From contig NZ_LN614827.1 of the NCBI RefSeq assembly GCF_000953135.1, positions 959,001-1,023,000 of the forward strand: DNA of 64,000 nt. The letters run 5' to 3'. Positions 1 through 10,702 of this stretch are shown here, one piece after another. This DNA comes from Legionella fallonii LLAP-10 (GTDB lineage Bacteria > Pseudomonadota > Gammaproteobacteria > Legionellales > Legionellaceae). The position numbers and the translations under genes were made by a program. How positions within the stretch are numbered: position 1 is the first letter of the stretch; every line of letters begins with the position of its first letter. Below the pieces are notes generated by a model. It saw nothing but the letters and a program-made list of their open reading frames with translations. It did not search any database and had not been told where the DNA came from.

Positions 1-45
1 TCATATACAATGAGGCAAATTTATTATTTTAAGTGGTGTTTGTTG

Positions 46-750
46 ATGAAGTACTTAATCTCTTTACTACTCATTTTGGCTCAAGCTGGTTGTGCCATTA
101 ACCATAAAGTCATGGTGGGCGATGAGAGAGTAGTAATTCAGCAAACAGTAGTGGGAAAAAAAGGTAAACATTTTATTCATGTCCATCATAACGAGCAAAC
201 TGCGTTAAAAGCTGCTAAAACTGTTGTCAATAGAGAGGGCGGTAGTTTGATTACTCTTGTTCATTCTGGGGGACGTAATATAGTATTTCACTTGAACAAC
301 AAGAGGTATGAGTTTGATCCCAATCGTATTTATACCGATACCGGAATTAAAAAAACACTGACACAGTTTGGTGCCTATAGTCCTGAGGCGCATCAAGAAG
401 TGAAAAAATTATCAACAAAAATTAAACAATTATTACCCAAGGGGAAGATAATTGCCGTTCATAATAATTCGTCTTATTCATTAAAGGATTATTTACCAGG
501 ACATGAATTAGCTCACGATGCTAAAGCCTTGCATATGGATCCTAATAATTATTTTAGAAATTTTTACTTAGTAACTAAATTCCGTGATTATTTGCGGTTA
601 AAATTGGAGGGGTTTAACGGTATTTTACAAAAACCCTCAGCAACCGACGATGGTTCTTTATCTATTTATCTTGCTCGACAAGAGTACATTAATGTTGAGG
701 CCGGTTTTGATCAATTAATGGAACAAATTAAAATGTTACAGCGTGCCTAA
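46..750 (+). CDS. Putative exported lipoprotein of unknown function
   Basis: I do not recognise the family. The start is placed at the ATG of MKYLISLLLILAQAGC, because this gives a typical export signal: Lys, then a hydrophobic run, ending at a Cys that could be lipidated (the residues before it, QAG, are a weak lipobox). An in-frame ATG lies 12 codons upstream at position 10. The mature part, about 220 residues, is mixed charged and polar with no membrane segment, and includes a YEFDPNRIY stretch and a Lys-rich middle. It stands alone before another envelope gene. Either periplasmic or outer-membrane anchoring is possible. Confidence 0.6.
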   Translation: MKYLISLLLILAQAGCAINHKVMVGDERVVIQQTVVGKKGKHFIHVHHNEQTALKAAKTVVNREGGSLITLVHSGGRNIVFHLNNKRYEFDPNRIYTDTGIKKTLTQFGAYSPEAHQEVKKLSTKIKQLLPKGKIIAVHNNSSYSLKDYLPGHELAHDAKALHMDPNNYFRNFYLVTKFRDYLRLKLEGFNGILQKPSATDDGSLSIYLARQEYINVEAGFDQLMEQIKMLQRA

Positions 751-877
751 ACAATAAATAATAATTTATGCGTCGTGGTAATGGTTTTTTGAGTAACTTA
801 GGGATGTAAGCATTGTTAAAGAATAAAGGGACTTATTTGTTGAAGCAGCAGCAGGCTAAAACGGAAAATTGTTTTTC

Positions 878-2557
878 ATGAGCACTACTTTATTTCACTG
901 TATTGCCTGGCTTGCTATATCTTTGTTTTTTAAAGTTGTTACTCCAGCTCCTAAAACAAATGCTTCAAATACTTCCCATCCACCCCAAATATCATCAAAC
1001 GTACAATCTTCCTCGGCTGACTCGTCGAATACTCAAAAAACAAAAAGCATAGATAAAAATAAAATATTGTTTGACGAAGCATTCGCCTATTCACATACCC
1101 CGGGGCATAGTCCTAATTATATATTAGCTGCTGTCGAAGAGGTGATTGGAGTAGGGTTGGGGGCTGCCGGCTATTACAAAATGATTGAGTTTAATAATCG
1201 AGATGCAGATTATAATTTACACTCGTCAATAAAAGCTCGCTTAAATGGAAGTGCTATTAGATTTGACGATAATGATTTTCAAACAAATCTTGATCATGTA
1301 ACCGCTGGAGCGGCTTATTATACTATAGCAAGATCTAATGGATTGAATCGATTCAGTTCATTCCTATACAATTTTGTAGCTTCGACTGCTTGGGAATCAT
1401 TAGTGGAGTATCGCGAGGTTATTAGTATTAATGATGAAATTAATACAATATGGGGTGGTTTCATTATTGGTGAAACAATTCATGAGTTATTAAAAATTTT
1501 TCAGTCTGGGCCCAATAATTTTCTCAATAATAGCTTCAAATATGTATTTGAGGCCATCTATGAATTTAATGACTGGGTTGCTAAGGAATCGCCTTATTAT
1601 CCACTTGATTTTAAACCTGATGTTTGGGCAAAGCTCGATATTTATGCTGGTGTTTACACTGAGTCCTATAGTCCTAAAACAATACAGCAACATGGGGTAG
1701 CTAAAAACTTTGGTGTTGATGCTCAGTTGATCGATATACCAATGTTTGAGCAACCCGGGTCTATCGATGAGATTTTAACCGATGATGTTTTTACTCAGCT
1801 TACTTTATGGAACGATACTGGCGAGGCAGACTTTAGCCGATTCTCACTTTTTGCCAAAACAACTCTAGGTGCTTATTATAAGAAAGATTTAAAAGCAGAT
1901 CTCGAGGACAGGCTTAATGGCTACAATCTGTTCATCGGGCCTAGTGTCGCTGTAGATTTTAAGAAAGAAAATAGAGAAGTCCTTAATGAAAATTTTTATT
2001 CTGTTATTCATGTTTTAGGGAGTACTCTCGATCTAACACAATATTTTCATAGTGCACGTATTCGTTGCGTATTTGATGTTTACGGTGATTTTTCGATGAT
2101 GCAGGCTTCTGCCTTTCCTCTGTATGCAGCAACTCATGATATTAGTAATTTACAATCAGTGCTTAAAAATTACAATTACTATTATGGCGCTGGCTACAGT
2201 ATTAATGGATGGATCAAAGGACAGGTTGGTCCTATTGATGTAGGAGGGTCTATTTACTACAAAAACGCAAGTCTTATGCCACAAAGAACTCGTTTTGGTT
2301 TAAATAACCGTTCTGTTACTGAAAAAGGCGATTGCGGGAAGTGGTGTGAGCAAATTGAGTCTATTCAGCTTAGGATCAATGATCAAAGGATAGACTCTGC
2401 TATTTGGGTTTCGATAAGGCCTATAGAAAACCTGAGGGTTCAATTGAGCATTGAACGCTCTGATGTAATAGGGGCAATAAGCAATTGGAACAGTGTACAT
2501 AATACCGAAATCAGAAAAATGTTGAGATTAGTCTATTCTTTTCGATCAACTTTTTAA
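878..2557 (+). CDS. DUF3943-like outer-membrane/periplasmic protein
   Basis: About 559 residues. The N-terminus is a hydrophobic export-type signal (MSTTLFHCIAWLAISLFF), followed by a Ser/Thr/Asn-rich linker. Around residues 125-200 the protein reads NLDHVTAGAAYYTIARSNG, then a WESLVEY and a GGFIIGETIHEL motif. This order of motifs matches what I remember of the DUF3943 family, found in envelope proteins of Gram-negative bacteria. The C-terminal half is rich in alternating aromatic and polar residues and ends RLVYSFRSTF, as expected of a beta-barrel. A TTG three codons upstream (869) keeps the frame open, but the ATG at 878 fits the signal peptide better. It converges with the next gene, overlapping by 4 bases. 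Confidence 0.6.
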   Translation: MSTTLFHCIAWLAISLFFKVVTPAPKTNASNTSHPPQISSNVQSSSADSSNTQKTKSIDKNKILFDEAFAYSHTPGHSPNYILAAVEEVIGVGLGAAGYYKMIEFNNRDADYNLHSSIKARLNGSAIRFDDNDFQTNLDHVTAGAAYYTIARSNGLNRFSSFLYNFVASTAWESLVEYREVISINDEINTIWGGFIIGETIHELLKIFQSGPNNFLNNSFKYVFEAIYEFNDWVAKESPYYPLDFKPDVWAKLDIYAGVYTESYSPKTIQQHGVAKNFGVDAQLIDIPMFEQPGSIDEILTDDVFTQLTLWNDTGEADFSRFSLFAKTTLGAYYKKDLKADLEDRLNGYNLFIGPSVAVDFKKENREVLNENFYSVIHVLGSTLDLTQYFHSARIRCVFDVYGDFSMMQASAFPLYAATHDISNLQSVLKNYNYYYGAGYSINGWIKGQVGPIDVGGSIYYKNASLMPQRTRFGLNNRSVTEKGDCGKWCEQIESIQLRINDQRIDSAIWVSIRPIENLRVQLSIERSDVIGAISNWNSVHNTEIRKMLRLVYSFRSTF

Positions 2558-3327
2558 AAAATATAACTAAATCCCCCCAAAACCCCTACGCCATAACTCA
2601 CTAAGTCAAGAGAAACGTGTTTGGCCGGAGACCAACTAGCTCCTAAACCAATAATGGGACCTGGATCATGTCCTATAACAGGGCCTAAGGCTTCTGCTAT
2701 ACCACATTTACCTCTATACCCATGCATGATTCCAAGAACGTAGTGAAAGGTAACTTGCTGTACAGAATAAATGTCTCTTTCTACACCACCATAATAGACT
2801 CTACTTTTACACGAGTTGATGAATGTTCCGGCAGCAATACCACGAAATGTTATATCAACAAGCCATTGATTATTATTCTCTCCCCAAGGATTTTGAATAA
2901 CATGATAACCAAAAGGGAGGAAAATAAGGCGGGAACTAGTAGGCTTACCCCATACCGCTTTAGCTATAGTTACGAAGGGATCTTTATACGCTTTCTTTTG
3001 AAATCCTACTGAAGATAATTGTGCTGTTTTCGTATCTGGCGTATACACCCCTGTTCTGCGCTCTGTTCCTCCAATCTCTTGTTCCTTAGCCGCGAATGGT
3101 GAAAGAGGTTTCTGCGTATTAATTTGGAGTGTTTGAGAAAAATTCGATTGAACGTTATTCGAAGAGGTTAGAGAAGAACTATTATTTCCTGGTTGGTTAA
3201 TAAAGGAAAATACTGCTGGTGATATAACCCCCGTCAACAAGAACAAAAATTGTTGGCACTTCCTTTTGCTTAAAATCAATATAATTACTCCATAAAATAT
3301 AGTCGAAGAATTTATTAGGTCGTTCAT
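2554..3327 (-). CDS. Putative outer-membrane beta-barrel protein
   Basis: 257 residues, not assigned to a family. A hydrophobic segment (QQFLFLLTGVISPAVFSF) after SKRK is a probable signal peptide. The ATG at 3327 puts about 20 extra residues ahead of it, so a TTG inside the ILILSKRK stretch may be the real start. The middle is Ser/Asn-rich. The C-terminal 120 residues are rich in Gly and aromatics (FHYVLGIMHGY, GLGASWSPAKHVSLD) and end in GGFSYIF; a terminal Phe is typical of barrels inserted by BamA. There are two Cys (CKSR and GKCG) that could pair. Confidence 0.5.
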   Translation of the reverse strand: MNDLINSSTIFYGVIILILSKRKCQQFLFLLTGVISPAVFSFINQPGNNSSSLTSSNNVQSNFSQTLQINTQKPLSPFAAKEQEIGGTERRTGVYTPDTKTAQLSSVGFQKKAYKDPFVTIAKAVWGKPTSSRLIFLPFGYHVIQNPWGENNNQWLVDITFRGIAAGTFINSCKSRVYYGGVERDIYSVQQVTFHYVLGIMHGYRGKCGIAEALGPVIGHDPGPIIGLGASWSPAKHVSLDLVSYGVGVLGGFSYIF

Positions 3328-3471
3328 TCTATACCGGGTGTGAATGAAATTTAAGAGTTTTTTTCAGAGAAAAGTCATAGTCTTAATTATCATCTATCTA
3401 CTAGCCCAGAGTTTGAGCTACAGTCTAAGTTAGGCAAATAATAACTTCTTCATTTTCTTTTAAATTCCTAT

Positions 3472-3504
3472 TTGGGATTACCTATTATCACATGCTATGA
3501 TAAT
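3472..3504 (+). promoter_or_regulatory. Likely sigma-70 promoter of icd
   Basis: TTGGGA, an 18-base spacer, then TGCTATGAT, an extended -10. It lies 26 bases before the icd start in a 200-base gene-free gap. Found by eye only. Confidence 0.5.
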
Positions 3505-3529
3505 CCTCTCTAAATTTCCGGAGTAGTCA

Positions 3530-4786
3530 ATGACATACGATAAAATCAAAGTACCTTCTCAAGGCGAAGCTATTACACTTGCTGCTGATCATTCTCTTCG
3601 TGTACCTAATAACCCCATTATTCCTTTTATTGAGGGGGATGGTATTGGCGTTGATGTAACACCTCCTATGATTCATGTTGTTGATGCAGCAGTTGAAAAA
3701 GCTTATGGTAGTAAGAGAAAAATTGCCTGGATGGAAGTTTATGCAGGGGAAAAAGCAACTAAAGTTTATGGTAGCGATCAATGGTTACCTAAAGAAACTT
3801 TAGATGCAATGAAAAAATTCATTGTGTCCATTAAAGGTCCATTAACCACGCCTGTTGGTGGTGGTATTCGTTCATTGAACGTAGCTATTCGTCAAGACAT
3901 GGATCTGTACACCTGTTTACGCCCTATTCGTTATTTTGATGGAGTTCCTAGCCCAGTTAGAGAACCATGGAAAACGGATATGGTAATTTTTAGAGAAAAC
4001 TCTGAAGATATTTATGCGGGTATCGAGTGGCAGGCTGACACTGCTGAAGCTAAAAAAGTAATCCAATTCCTTACTAAAGAAATGGGGGTTAAGAAAATTC
4101 GCTTCCCAGAACATTGCGGTATAGGGATTAAGCCTGTTTCCAAAGAAGGTACTACTCGTTTGGTAAAAGCTGCAATTCAGTATGCTATTGATAATGATAG
4201 ACAAACAGTTACTTTAGTTCATAAAGGTAACATTATGAAGTTCACTGAAGGTGCATTCAAAGAGTGGGGATATCAAGTTGCTCGTGACTCTTTTGGTGCT
4301 AAAGAATATGAAGGTGGACCATGGATGGAGTTCAAAAATCCTAAAACTGGTAAACAAATCATTATAAATGATGTTATTGCTGATGCATTTTTACAACAAA
4401 TCCTTCTTAGACCAGAAGAATATAGTGTCATTGCTACCTTGAATTTAAATGGTGATTACATTTCTGATGCTTTAGCTGCTCAAGTAGGCGGTATTGGTAT
4501 TGCTCCAGGAGCAAACATTAGTGATGAAGTTGCTGTATTTGAAGCAACTCATGGAACTGCGCCCAAATATGCGGGTAAAAATAAAGTAAATCCAGGCTCC
4601 ATCATTCTTTCCGCTGAAATGATGTTGCGTCATATGGGATGGCACGAAGCAGCTGATCTCATTGTTAAAGGTATGGAAGGGGCTATTAGCGCTAAAACAG
4701 TTACTTATGACTTTGAGCGAGGTATGGATGGAGCTACTTTGGTTAGCAGCTCTGGCTTTGGTGATGCCATAATTAAGCATATGTAA
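3530..4786 (+). CDS. icd: Isocitrate dehydrogenase, NADP-dependent
   Basis: TCA-cycle enzyme converting isocitrate to 2-oxoglutarate with reduction of NADP in the cytoplasm. 418 residues, the usual length for the E. coli-type enzyme. Visible family motifs: [15 protein letters not shown] near the N-terminus; [18 protein letters not shown], which carries the Ser that AceK phosphorylates in enteric bacteria; [14 protein letters not shown]; the [17 protein letters not shown] metal/substrate segment; and [19 protein letters not shown], which binds the cofactor. A good ribosome site (GGAG) precedes the ATG. It stands alone, with its own promoter and a downstream hairpin. Confidence 0.97.
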   Translation: MTYDKIKVPSQGEAITLAADHSLRVPNNPIIPFIEGDGIGVDVTPPMIHVVDAAVEKAYGSKRKIAWMEVYAGEKATKVYGSDQWLPKETLDAMKKFIVSIKGPLTTPVGGGIRSLNVAIRQDMDLYTCLRPIRYFDGVPSPVREPWKTDMVIFRENSEDIYAGIEWQADTAEAKKVIQFLTKEMGVKKIRFPEHCGIGIKPVSKEGTTRLVKAAIQYAIDNDRQTVTLVHKGNIMKFTEGAFKEWGYQVARDSFGAKEYEGGPWMEFKNPKTGKQIIINDVIADAFLQQILLRPEEYSVIATLNLNGDYISDALAAQVGGIGIAPGANISDEVAVFEATHGTAPKYAGKNKVNPGSIILSAEMMLRHMGWHEAADLIVKGMEGAISAKTVTYDFERGMDGATLVSSSGFGDAIIKHM

Positions 4787-4800
4787 TTTCTAGGTTTAAA

Positions 4801-4842
4801 GTAACTATTCATCGATAATGAACCCTTTTGATGAATAGTTAC
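4801..4842 (+). terminator. Hairpin after icd
   Basis: Perfect 13-base inverted repeat (GTAACTATTCATC / GATGAATAGTTAC) 14 bases after the icd stop. There is no clear T-run after it, so it may be a weak terminator or an mRNA 3' stabiliser. Confidence 0.45.
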
Positions 4843-5042
4843 ACTTCCTTCATTTGCCATAATCAAGATTCATTGGCTCTTGATATACTATAATTAATTG
4901 CAATAAATTTACAATTGAGTGAGTTGTATCTAATCAATATGCTATCGATTATTTCAATAGCTAAATATTTATTTAAAAATAGTTAATTTTACTGGCCAAA
5001 TGCGTGTGGGGAGTCTATAAAAATAGTAAGAGGTTGTATGTT

Positions 5043-5366
5043 ATGAGCGGGCAAAATTTAGAGGAAATTGTTAGGCATACTGTATCTGAGACCAAAAGTC
5101 GTACAGATATAAAAATGCCGAGAAAGTACAAAGTTATATTGCTCAATGATGATTATACACCAATGGATTTTGTGGTAGAGGTGCTGAAACATTTTTTTCA
5201 TCTAAGTGAAGAAAGTGCTGTTCAGGTGATGTTACAAGTTCATTTTCAAGGCAAAGGCGTGTGCGGGGTGTTTACCCGGGATATAGCAGAAACAAAAATT
5301 GCCCTAGTTAATGAATACGCCAGAATGAATCAACATCCATTGCTATCTAGCATGGAACCCGAATAA
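5043..5366 (+). CDS. clpS: ATP-dependent Clp protease adaptor ClpS
   Basis: Adaptor that delivers N-degron substrates to ClpAP. 107 residues from the ATG used here, which is preceded by AGAGG; an upstream in-frame GTG (5004) is less likely. Motifs match the family: [19 protein letters not shown], which forms the substrate pocket; a [18 protein letters not shown] helix; [16 protein letters not shown]; and a terminal [10 protein letters not shown]. The N-terminal 20 residues form the flexible tail that controls ClpA. clpA follows 32 bases downstream, the usual gene pair. Confidence 0.96.
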   Translation: MSGQNLEEIVRHTVSETKSRTDIKMPRKYKVILLNDDYTPMDFVVEVLKHFFHLSEESAVQVMLQVHFQGKGVCGVFTRDIAETKIALVNEYARMNQHPLLSSMEPE

Positions 5367-5398
5367 CTGGTGGTGTGGGCCGGAAAGGAGCAACGACA

Positions 5399-7666
5399 AT
5401 GTTAAATAAAGAACTAGAATTCACCTTGAATCTAGCTTTCAAGGAAGCAAAAGAGAAGCGTCATGAGTTTATGACCGTAGAACATTTGCTGTTGTCATTG
5501 CTTGATAATCCGTCAGCAGGTAATGTGCTGCAAGCGTGTGACGCTAATATTGAGTCTTTACGACGTGATTTGATTGAGTTTATCGATGAAACGACTCCAA
5601 GGATACCAGAGGACGAGTTAGATAGAGAAACTCAACCAACTCTTGGATTCCAACGTGTTTTGCAACGTGCGGTATTTCACGTGCAATCTGCTGGAAAAAC
5701 TGAAGTTACAGGCGCGAATGTGCTCGCCGCAATTTTCAGTGAACAAGAGAGTCAAGCGGTATACTTTTTACGTCGTGAAAATATAACTCGTCTCGATGTC
5801 ATTAATTATATTTCTCATGGTGTTTCTAAGTATCAAAATAATGATATGCATGATCATATGAATTCGTCTATGGATGAAGAAATGATGTCGACCGAAAGCA
5901 ATGAATCTCCACTTGATAGCTATTGCACTAATCTAAATCGACGTGCAAAACAAGGCAAAATTGATCCTCTAATAGGTCGTCATGAAGAAATACAACGTAC
6001 TATACAAATATTGTGTAGACGTCGCAAAAATAACCCCTTACTTGTTGGTGAGGCTGGTGTTGGTAAAACAGCGATAGCTGAGGGATTGGCTAGACGCATT
6101 GTTGATGGTGAAGTTCCTGATTCCATACGTGGATGCATTGTCTATTCATTGGATCTTGGTGCTCTGTTGGCCGGAACTAAATACCGGGGAGATTTTGAAA
6201 AACGTCTAAAAGCGGTGTTAAAACAATTAGGACAGCAAGATGGTGCGGTTTTATTTATAGATGAAATTCACACCATTATTGGAGCTGGAGCTGCTTCTGG
6301 TGGCGTTATGGATGCTTCTAACCTTATTAAACCTTTATTGGCCAATGGGGAATTGAAGTGTATCGGTTCTACAACTTATCAAGAATATAGAGGCATTTTT
6401 GAAAAAGATAGAGCGTTGGCCAGACGTTTCCAAAAAATAGACATTGCTGAACCTAGCATTGATGAGACTTTTGAAATATTAAAAGGACTGAAAGGTCGTT
6501 TGGAAGAGCATCATGGCGTGAAATTTTCTATTCCTTCATTAAGAGCTGCTGCAGAATTATCTGCCAAATATATTAATGACCGATTTTTACCAGATAAAGC
6601 GATAGATGTGGTTGATGAAGCGGGCGCTTATCAGAATTTATTAACGGCAAATAAACGCAGGAAAATAATTAGCGTTACTGAAATTGAGAGTGTTGTTGCG
6701 AAAATAGCACGTATACCAATTAAGAAGGTTTCTGCTCGAGATAAAGATACTCTGAAGAGTTTGGAACGTGATTTGAAATTGCTAGTCTATGGACAAGATC
6801 AAGCAATTACTGCTCTGGCCTCAGCAATTAAACTAGGGCGTTCAGGTCTTCGAGAGCCTCAAAAACCTGTTGGTTGTTTCTTATTTGCTGGTCCTACTGG
6901 TGTTGGTAAAACAGAGGTGACTAGGCAGTTAGCTAACGTTCTAGGCATAGAACTGCTACGTTTTGATATGTCAGAGTATATGGAAAAACACACTGTTTCT
7001 CGTTTGATTGGAGCTCCTCCTGGATACGTGGGCTATGATCAAGGCGGTTTGTTAACTGAAGCAGTAAGTAAACATCCTCATGCGGTTCTATTGCTTGATG
7101 AAATAGAGAAGGCGCATCCTGACGTGTTTAACTTATTACTACAAATAATGGATCACGGTACTTTAACTGATACGAATGGACGTCAAGCTGATTTTAGACA
7201 CATCATTATGGTGATGACTAGTAATGCTGGTGCAACTGAAATTGTGCGTAACTCTATTGGTTTCTCGTTGCAAGATAACTCTGGTGATAGTCTTGATGTA
7301 ATCAAAAAGCAGTTTAGTCCGGAGTTTAGAAACCGACTGGATGCCATTATTAATTTTGCTCCATTAGATGCTGAGACTATTGGATTAGTAGTAGATAAAT
7401 TCATTATGGAGTTGGATGAACAATTAAGTCATAAAGGAGTGACCTTTACTGTTGATAAGTCAGCCCGTGAATGGTTAATAGAACATGGCTATGATAAAAC
7501 AATGGGTGCTCGTCCTATGGCCAGATTGATTCAAGAAAACATCAAAAAACCACTTGCTGATGAGCTGTTGTTTGGCAAATTAATGCACGGCGGACATGTC
7601 ACGTTAAAAGTCAAAGATGGTAAGTTACATTTCGATAGTCAAGATCATCGTGAAGGGGTATTTTAA
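5399..7666 (+). CDS. clpA: ATP-dependent Clp protease ATP-binding subunit ClpA
   Basis: AAA+ unfoldase that feeds proteins to ClpP. 755 residues from the ATG, preceded by AAAGGAG; the open frame begins 8 codons earlier. Order: N-domain (1-145) that binds ClpS; a first ATPase module with Walker [16 protein letters not shown] and Walker [10 protein letters not shown]; a second module with Walker [16 protein letters not shown] and [15 protein letters not shown]; and a C-terminal [10 protein letters not shown] sensor-2 region. The ClpP-docking loop should lie in the second module. No middle coiled-coil domain is seen, which separates it from ClpB. Probably co-transcribed with clpS. Confidence 0.97.
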   Translation: MLNKELEFTLNLAFKEAKEKRHEFMTVEHLLLSLLDNPSAGNVLQACDANIESLRRDLIEFIDETTPRIPEDELDRETQPTLGFQRVLQRAVFHVQSAGKTEVTGANVLAAIFSEQESQAVYFLRRENITRLDVINYISHGVSKYQNNDMHDHMNSSMDEEMMSTESNESPLDSYCTNLNRRAKQGKIDPLIGRHEEIQRTIQILCRRRKNNPLLVGEAGVGKTAIAEGLARRIVDGEVPDSIRGCIVYSLDLGALLAGTKYRGDFEKRLKAVLKQLGQQDGAVLFIDEIHTIIGAGAASGGVMDASNLIKPLLANGELKCIGSTTYQEYRGIFEKDRALARRFQKIDIAEPSIDETFEILKGLKGRLEEHHGVKFSIPSLRAAAELSAKYINDRFLPDKAIDVVDEAGAYQNLLTANKRRKIISVTEIESVVAKIARIPIKKVSARDKDTLKSLERDLKLLVYGQDQAITALASAIKLGRSGLREPQKPVGCFLFAGPTGVGKTEVTRQLANVLGIELLRFDMSEYMEKHTVSRLIGAPPGYVGYDQGGLLTEAVSKHPHAVLLLDEIEKAHPDVFNLLLQIMDHGTLTDTNGRQADFRHIIMVMTSNAGATEIVRNSIGFSLQDNSGDSLDVIKKQFSPEFRNRLDAIINFAPLDAETIGLVVDKFIMELDEQLSHKGVTFTVDKSAREWLIEHGYDKTMGARPMARLIQENIKKPLADELLFGKLMHGGHVTLKVKDGKLHFDSQDHREGVF

Positions 7667-7695
7667 GACTATTATGTAGCTGAAAGTTAAAATAG

Positions 7696-7747
7696 AGCCT
7701 CTAGAATAACTCAGGTAAAAAGATGATTCTGGGTTATTTTAGGGGCT
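7696..7747 (+). terminator. Long hairpin after clpA
   Basis: 19-base arms at 7696-7714 and 7729-7747 pair along their full length if G-U pairs are allowed, with a 14-base loop. It lies 30 bases after the clpA stop. No strong T-run follows. Confidence 0.5.
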
Positions 7748-8072
7748 TAATTCTATTAAGCCTATCAATAATAACCATAAGCATTCATATAAAATGGCGA
7801 CAATGGAAGATAGTGGTAGCGCGCTAATTAGGACTCTTGAGCCTAAACGGTAAGTTAAAAAACAGCAGATATAACGTTCCTATGGATGTTACTTTAGTAG
7901 CTCCTGACACCGCAATTTCTCGTCTGTGTGCATTTTGAGAGGGAAATATCAGAGGATCTTAAATTCGATGCCCTTAATATTGTTTAATGAATAGCAAAAA
8001 TGGGTTAAATTAAGGAGTAGATAAAAGCAAATTGGAATCAAAAACAGAAGCATTTACAAAAAGAGGAGCGTT
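7748..8072. other. Gene-free stretch upstream of the MDR reductase
   Basis: I see no convincing gene or RNA. A GAGGAG ribosome site lies just before the next start. A short open run around 7880-7940 has no start context and no recognisable product. Confidence 0.4.
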
Positions 8073-9008
8073 ATGAAAGCCTTAGTAAGTCATTTTAAAG
8101 AGTCTCCTCAGTGGACAGATTTTACAGATCCAAAGACTGAATCGGATGAAGTGATTGTGAATGTTTCTGCTGTAGCATTAACTAATTTAGTGAAAGGTCA
8201 ATCTAATGGCACACACTACTCGGTTAAAGGCGATTCGATTCCATTTGTTCCCGGTGATGAGGGGACTGGCAGAATGGAAAACGGCCAGCGCGTTTTCTTC
8301 TTTAGCAAACGCAAACCATTTGGCTCACTGGCAGAAAAGACAGTCGTTAAGAGGGAGTTTCTTATTCCATTACCGGATGATCTTGATGACGTTTCGGCTG
8401 CATCCATTTCAAATCCTGCAATGTCTTCTTGGGCTGCTCTTACTCGACGGGCTCTCCTTAAGCCTGGTGAAACGGTTTTAATTAATGGGGCTACAGGTAT
8501 CTCCGGCCAAATGGCGATTCGGATAGCCAAACATTTGGGAGCTAGACGAGTCATTGTTACCGGTCGTAAGGAGAGTAATCCTGATAAATTAATCTCATTG
8601 GGGGCAGATGAAGTTATTACATTAGGAGACGGTTTTAATGAGCGTATAACGGCAGTTATAGAGGAAATTTCTATAGTGCTTGATTACCTATGGGGCTCAT
8701 CGGCTGAGTCAATTATTAACACTGTTGGTAATACTCATAGTGACCGTCCTGTTCGTTATGTTCAGATTGGGACCATTGCTGGAACAACAATTAATATGCC
8801 CGCATTTCCGTTGCGTGCATCAGGACTCGTCATGATGGGAACAGGCTTGGGAAGCGTTAGTAATTTGGAATTGCTCAAGGTGATTAGCGAAGCTTTTCAA
8901 GTAGCAAAAAAAATCGGCTTAACTGTTGATGCAACCGCCATTCCAATGAGCGAAGGTGAAAAAATTTGGACTGAACACCGCAATGATCGTGTTGTATTTA
9001 CTTTATAA
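8073..9008 (+). CDS. MDR-family zinc-independent alcohol dehydrogenase / quinone oxidoreductase
   Basis: Probable NADPH-dependent reductase of the medium-chain family. 311 residues. The N-terminal GroES-like domain has VPGDEGTGRM in place of the usual GHE zinc signature, and no cluster of four zinc Cys is present, so it looks like a zinc-free quinone oxidoreductase-type enzyme. The Rossmann part has LKPGETVLINGATGISGQMA, a variant of the family's GAAGGVG cofactor loop, followed by GARRVIVTGRKESN, whose basic residues suit NADPH. The ATG is preceded by a strong GAGGAG site. It stands alone; the substrate is unknown. Confidence 0.8.
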   Translation: MKALVSHFKESPQWTDFTDPKTESDEVIVNVSAVALTNLVKGQSNGTHYSVKGDSIPFVPGDEGTGRMENGQRVFFFSKRKPFGSLAEKTVVKREFLIPLPDDLDDVSAASISNPAMSSWAALTRRALLKPGETVLINGATGISGQMAIRIAKHLGARRVIVTGRKESNPDKLISLGADEVITLGDGFNERITAVIEEISIVLDYLWGSSAESIINTVGNTHSDRPVRYVQIGTIAGTTINMPAFPLRASGLVMMGTGLGSVSNLELLKVISEAFQVAKKIGLTVDATAIPMSEGEKIWTEHRNDRVVFTL

Positions 9009-9037
9009 AAGTGTAACCAGGCCGTACATACTGCCAA

Positions 9038-10702
9038 CTATGCCGGACTTAAGCCTGTTTCTTGATCGAGTATTTGTTGCAGGCGATGTTTAAAAGATTT
9101 GGATGCAGTAATAGCCTCAGACATTCCTTCCGTTGCAGTTACCGTACCTTTGTCGCGTATTGCACTAAAAAATCCGAGAGTACTATTACCACTAACTAAA
9201 CCTCCTCCCATGATAATAAGATTAACACAGAGTAGGATCCCCCATAGAGCCAGAGGCCTGTTGAAACCATGGCTTGCTGTCATTGCAACAGCTGCAAGCG
9301 CCACTCCTATTACTCCCGCTAAAATACAAAGGTTACCGCAAAGGGTCATTCCGATTTTTTTGGGCAGTGAGTTATTATTATACGCTTCGTTAGCTGTTGC
9401 TAGTAGGGCTTGTGGATTATTTTCCTGTAAAGCCGCCTTGACGCTTAAATTAGTAACGTTTAGTTGTTCTATGATTACAACCGCATTTTTATTCTTTTTT
9501 AGCGCCTCTTCTACAAAATTAATATAGTTGAAAAGAGCTTGTGAATATAAAGGATTAAAGCACAGGGTACTTTGAGCATAGAGACGTATCTCATTTATAG
9601 TTGGGCAGGGAAGCCTCACTACTGGCTCATCACTTTTTATGACGTTCTTTAATTTTGGGAGAATAGTTCCACTAAAGCGGAATTGCGATTGATAGATTTC
9701 TATTTCTTTTTTAGACATTTGCATCTTGTTTTTGAAAAGGTTAAGAAATTTATTAAATTCCATTTCTATAGGGCTACCAAAAATTACATCATCATCAGTT
9801 CCTACAACAAGATTTTCACCCACATCATCATAAATTTCTGTAATGGGATGAGAGCTATTTTCAAGATGCCAGTTGAGTAGTCTATGACAAGTTGGACAGA
9901 CTTCTATGGGTAGACCTAATTCACGAATTCTGTCTTTCTGTTCTTGAGTTAAATAGATGCAATGTCCTAATCGTACTCTTCCGATGAATAGATTTTTTTC
10001 TTGTGTTGGTTGTTCATTTCGCCATTGTTCTAATGCATTTAAAACGGCATCAGTATCTTGCCTTTCAATGTCGCTATCTGCCTCACCCATATGAATGGCG
10101 ATACCAACATTACTATTTAAAGCCAGGGTGACTACTTGAGCTAAATCAGTACCTGATAATGTTCTATGCCCTATAGGATTACCTGATATATCTAGACCAA
10201 CTAGAACTTTGTTAGGACTATTTAATATGCGTTGAATAAAGTGTTTTGCATCAGAAACTCCATGGGCTGTTCTGTCTAGACTCAATAATCCATAAACCTC
10301 TTTGTTAATTTTTTTATCTTGCTTAATTTGCGTTAATCCAGCTTCAAAAGCGTCTATATAAGCATCTACGGGTTGATTGGCAACAGATTTTGGAGTAGTT
10401 CGAATTTCTATATATTGGGCAGAAGAGCTCGTAGCAACAGAGACAGTGCCAAGGGTAATATCCTCCAGATCCTGGACTATTTTATGAATCAAACCGAATA
10501 GTTTCCAAACTTTATCTAATAATTCTTTAGGATAACCCGATTCGGGTTGTTTTTGAGTTTGATCAAGGTATTCTTTTCTTAATTGGATAAATTGCTCATA
10601 TAATTCAGGACACTTATGCTTTTCGGCTGTTGTCTTTAAAAACGCTAAGCTGAAACTTCCGTTAAGATGGCAATGTAAGTCACTTATATATTCTTTACCC
10701 AC
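9038..10702 (-). CDS. Adenosine deaminase-like amidohydrolase with C-terminal membrane segments
   Basis: 554 residues, starting at GTG after an AAGGA site. Residues 1-340 have the adenosine/AMP deaminase signatures: DLHCHLNGS (two metal His), HMGEADSD (third His and catalytic Glu), GHCIYL, PIEVCPTCHRLLNW, and GTDDDVIFG (metal Asp and neighbour). The enzyme could deaminate adenosine or a related nucleoside. It is about 200 residues longer than ordinary adenosine deaminases. The extension has a helical region, then two hydrophobic segments around residues 455-515 (ILAGVIGVALAAVAM; LWGILLCVNLIIMGG), then a polar tail. The tail suggests membrane association or a secreted effector; this is inference only. 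Confidence 0.75.
   Translation of the reverse strand: MGKEYISDLHCHLNGSFSLAFLKTTAEKHKCPELYEQFIQLRKEYLDQTQKQPESGYPKELLDKVWKLFGLIHKIVQDLEDITLGTVSVATSSSAQYIEIRTTPKSVANQPVDAYIDAFEAGLTQIKQDKKINKEVYGLLSLDRTAHGVSDAKHFIQRILNSPNKVLVGLDISGNPIGHRTLSGTDLAQVVTLALNSNVGIAIHMGEADSDIERQDTDAVLNALEQWRNEQPTQEKNLFIGRVRLGHCIYLTQEQKDRIRELGLPIEVCPTCHRLLNWHLENSSHPITEIYDDVGENLVVGTDDDVIFGSPIEMEFNKFLNLFKNKMQMSKKEIEIYQSQFRFSGTILPKLKNVIKSDEPVVRLPCPTINEIRLYAQSTLCFNPLYSQALFNYINFVEEALKKNKNAVVIIEQLNVTNLSVKAALQENNPQALLATANEAYNNNSLPKKIGMTLCGNLCILAGVIGVALAAVAMTASHGFNRPLALWGILLCVNLIIMGGGLVSGNSTLGFFSAIRDKGTVTATEGMSEAITASKSFKHRLQQILDQETGLSPA

Noticed and set aside
3010-3110. Possible third, diverged copy of the coding palindrome (peptide EIGGTERRTGVYTPDTKTAQL)
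   Set aside because: The peptide and DNA resemble the thiE copy only loosely (CGCAGAAC and a few bases around it); too weak to claim by eye.
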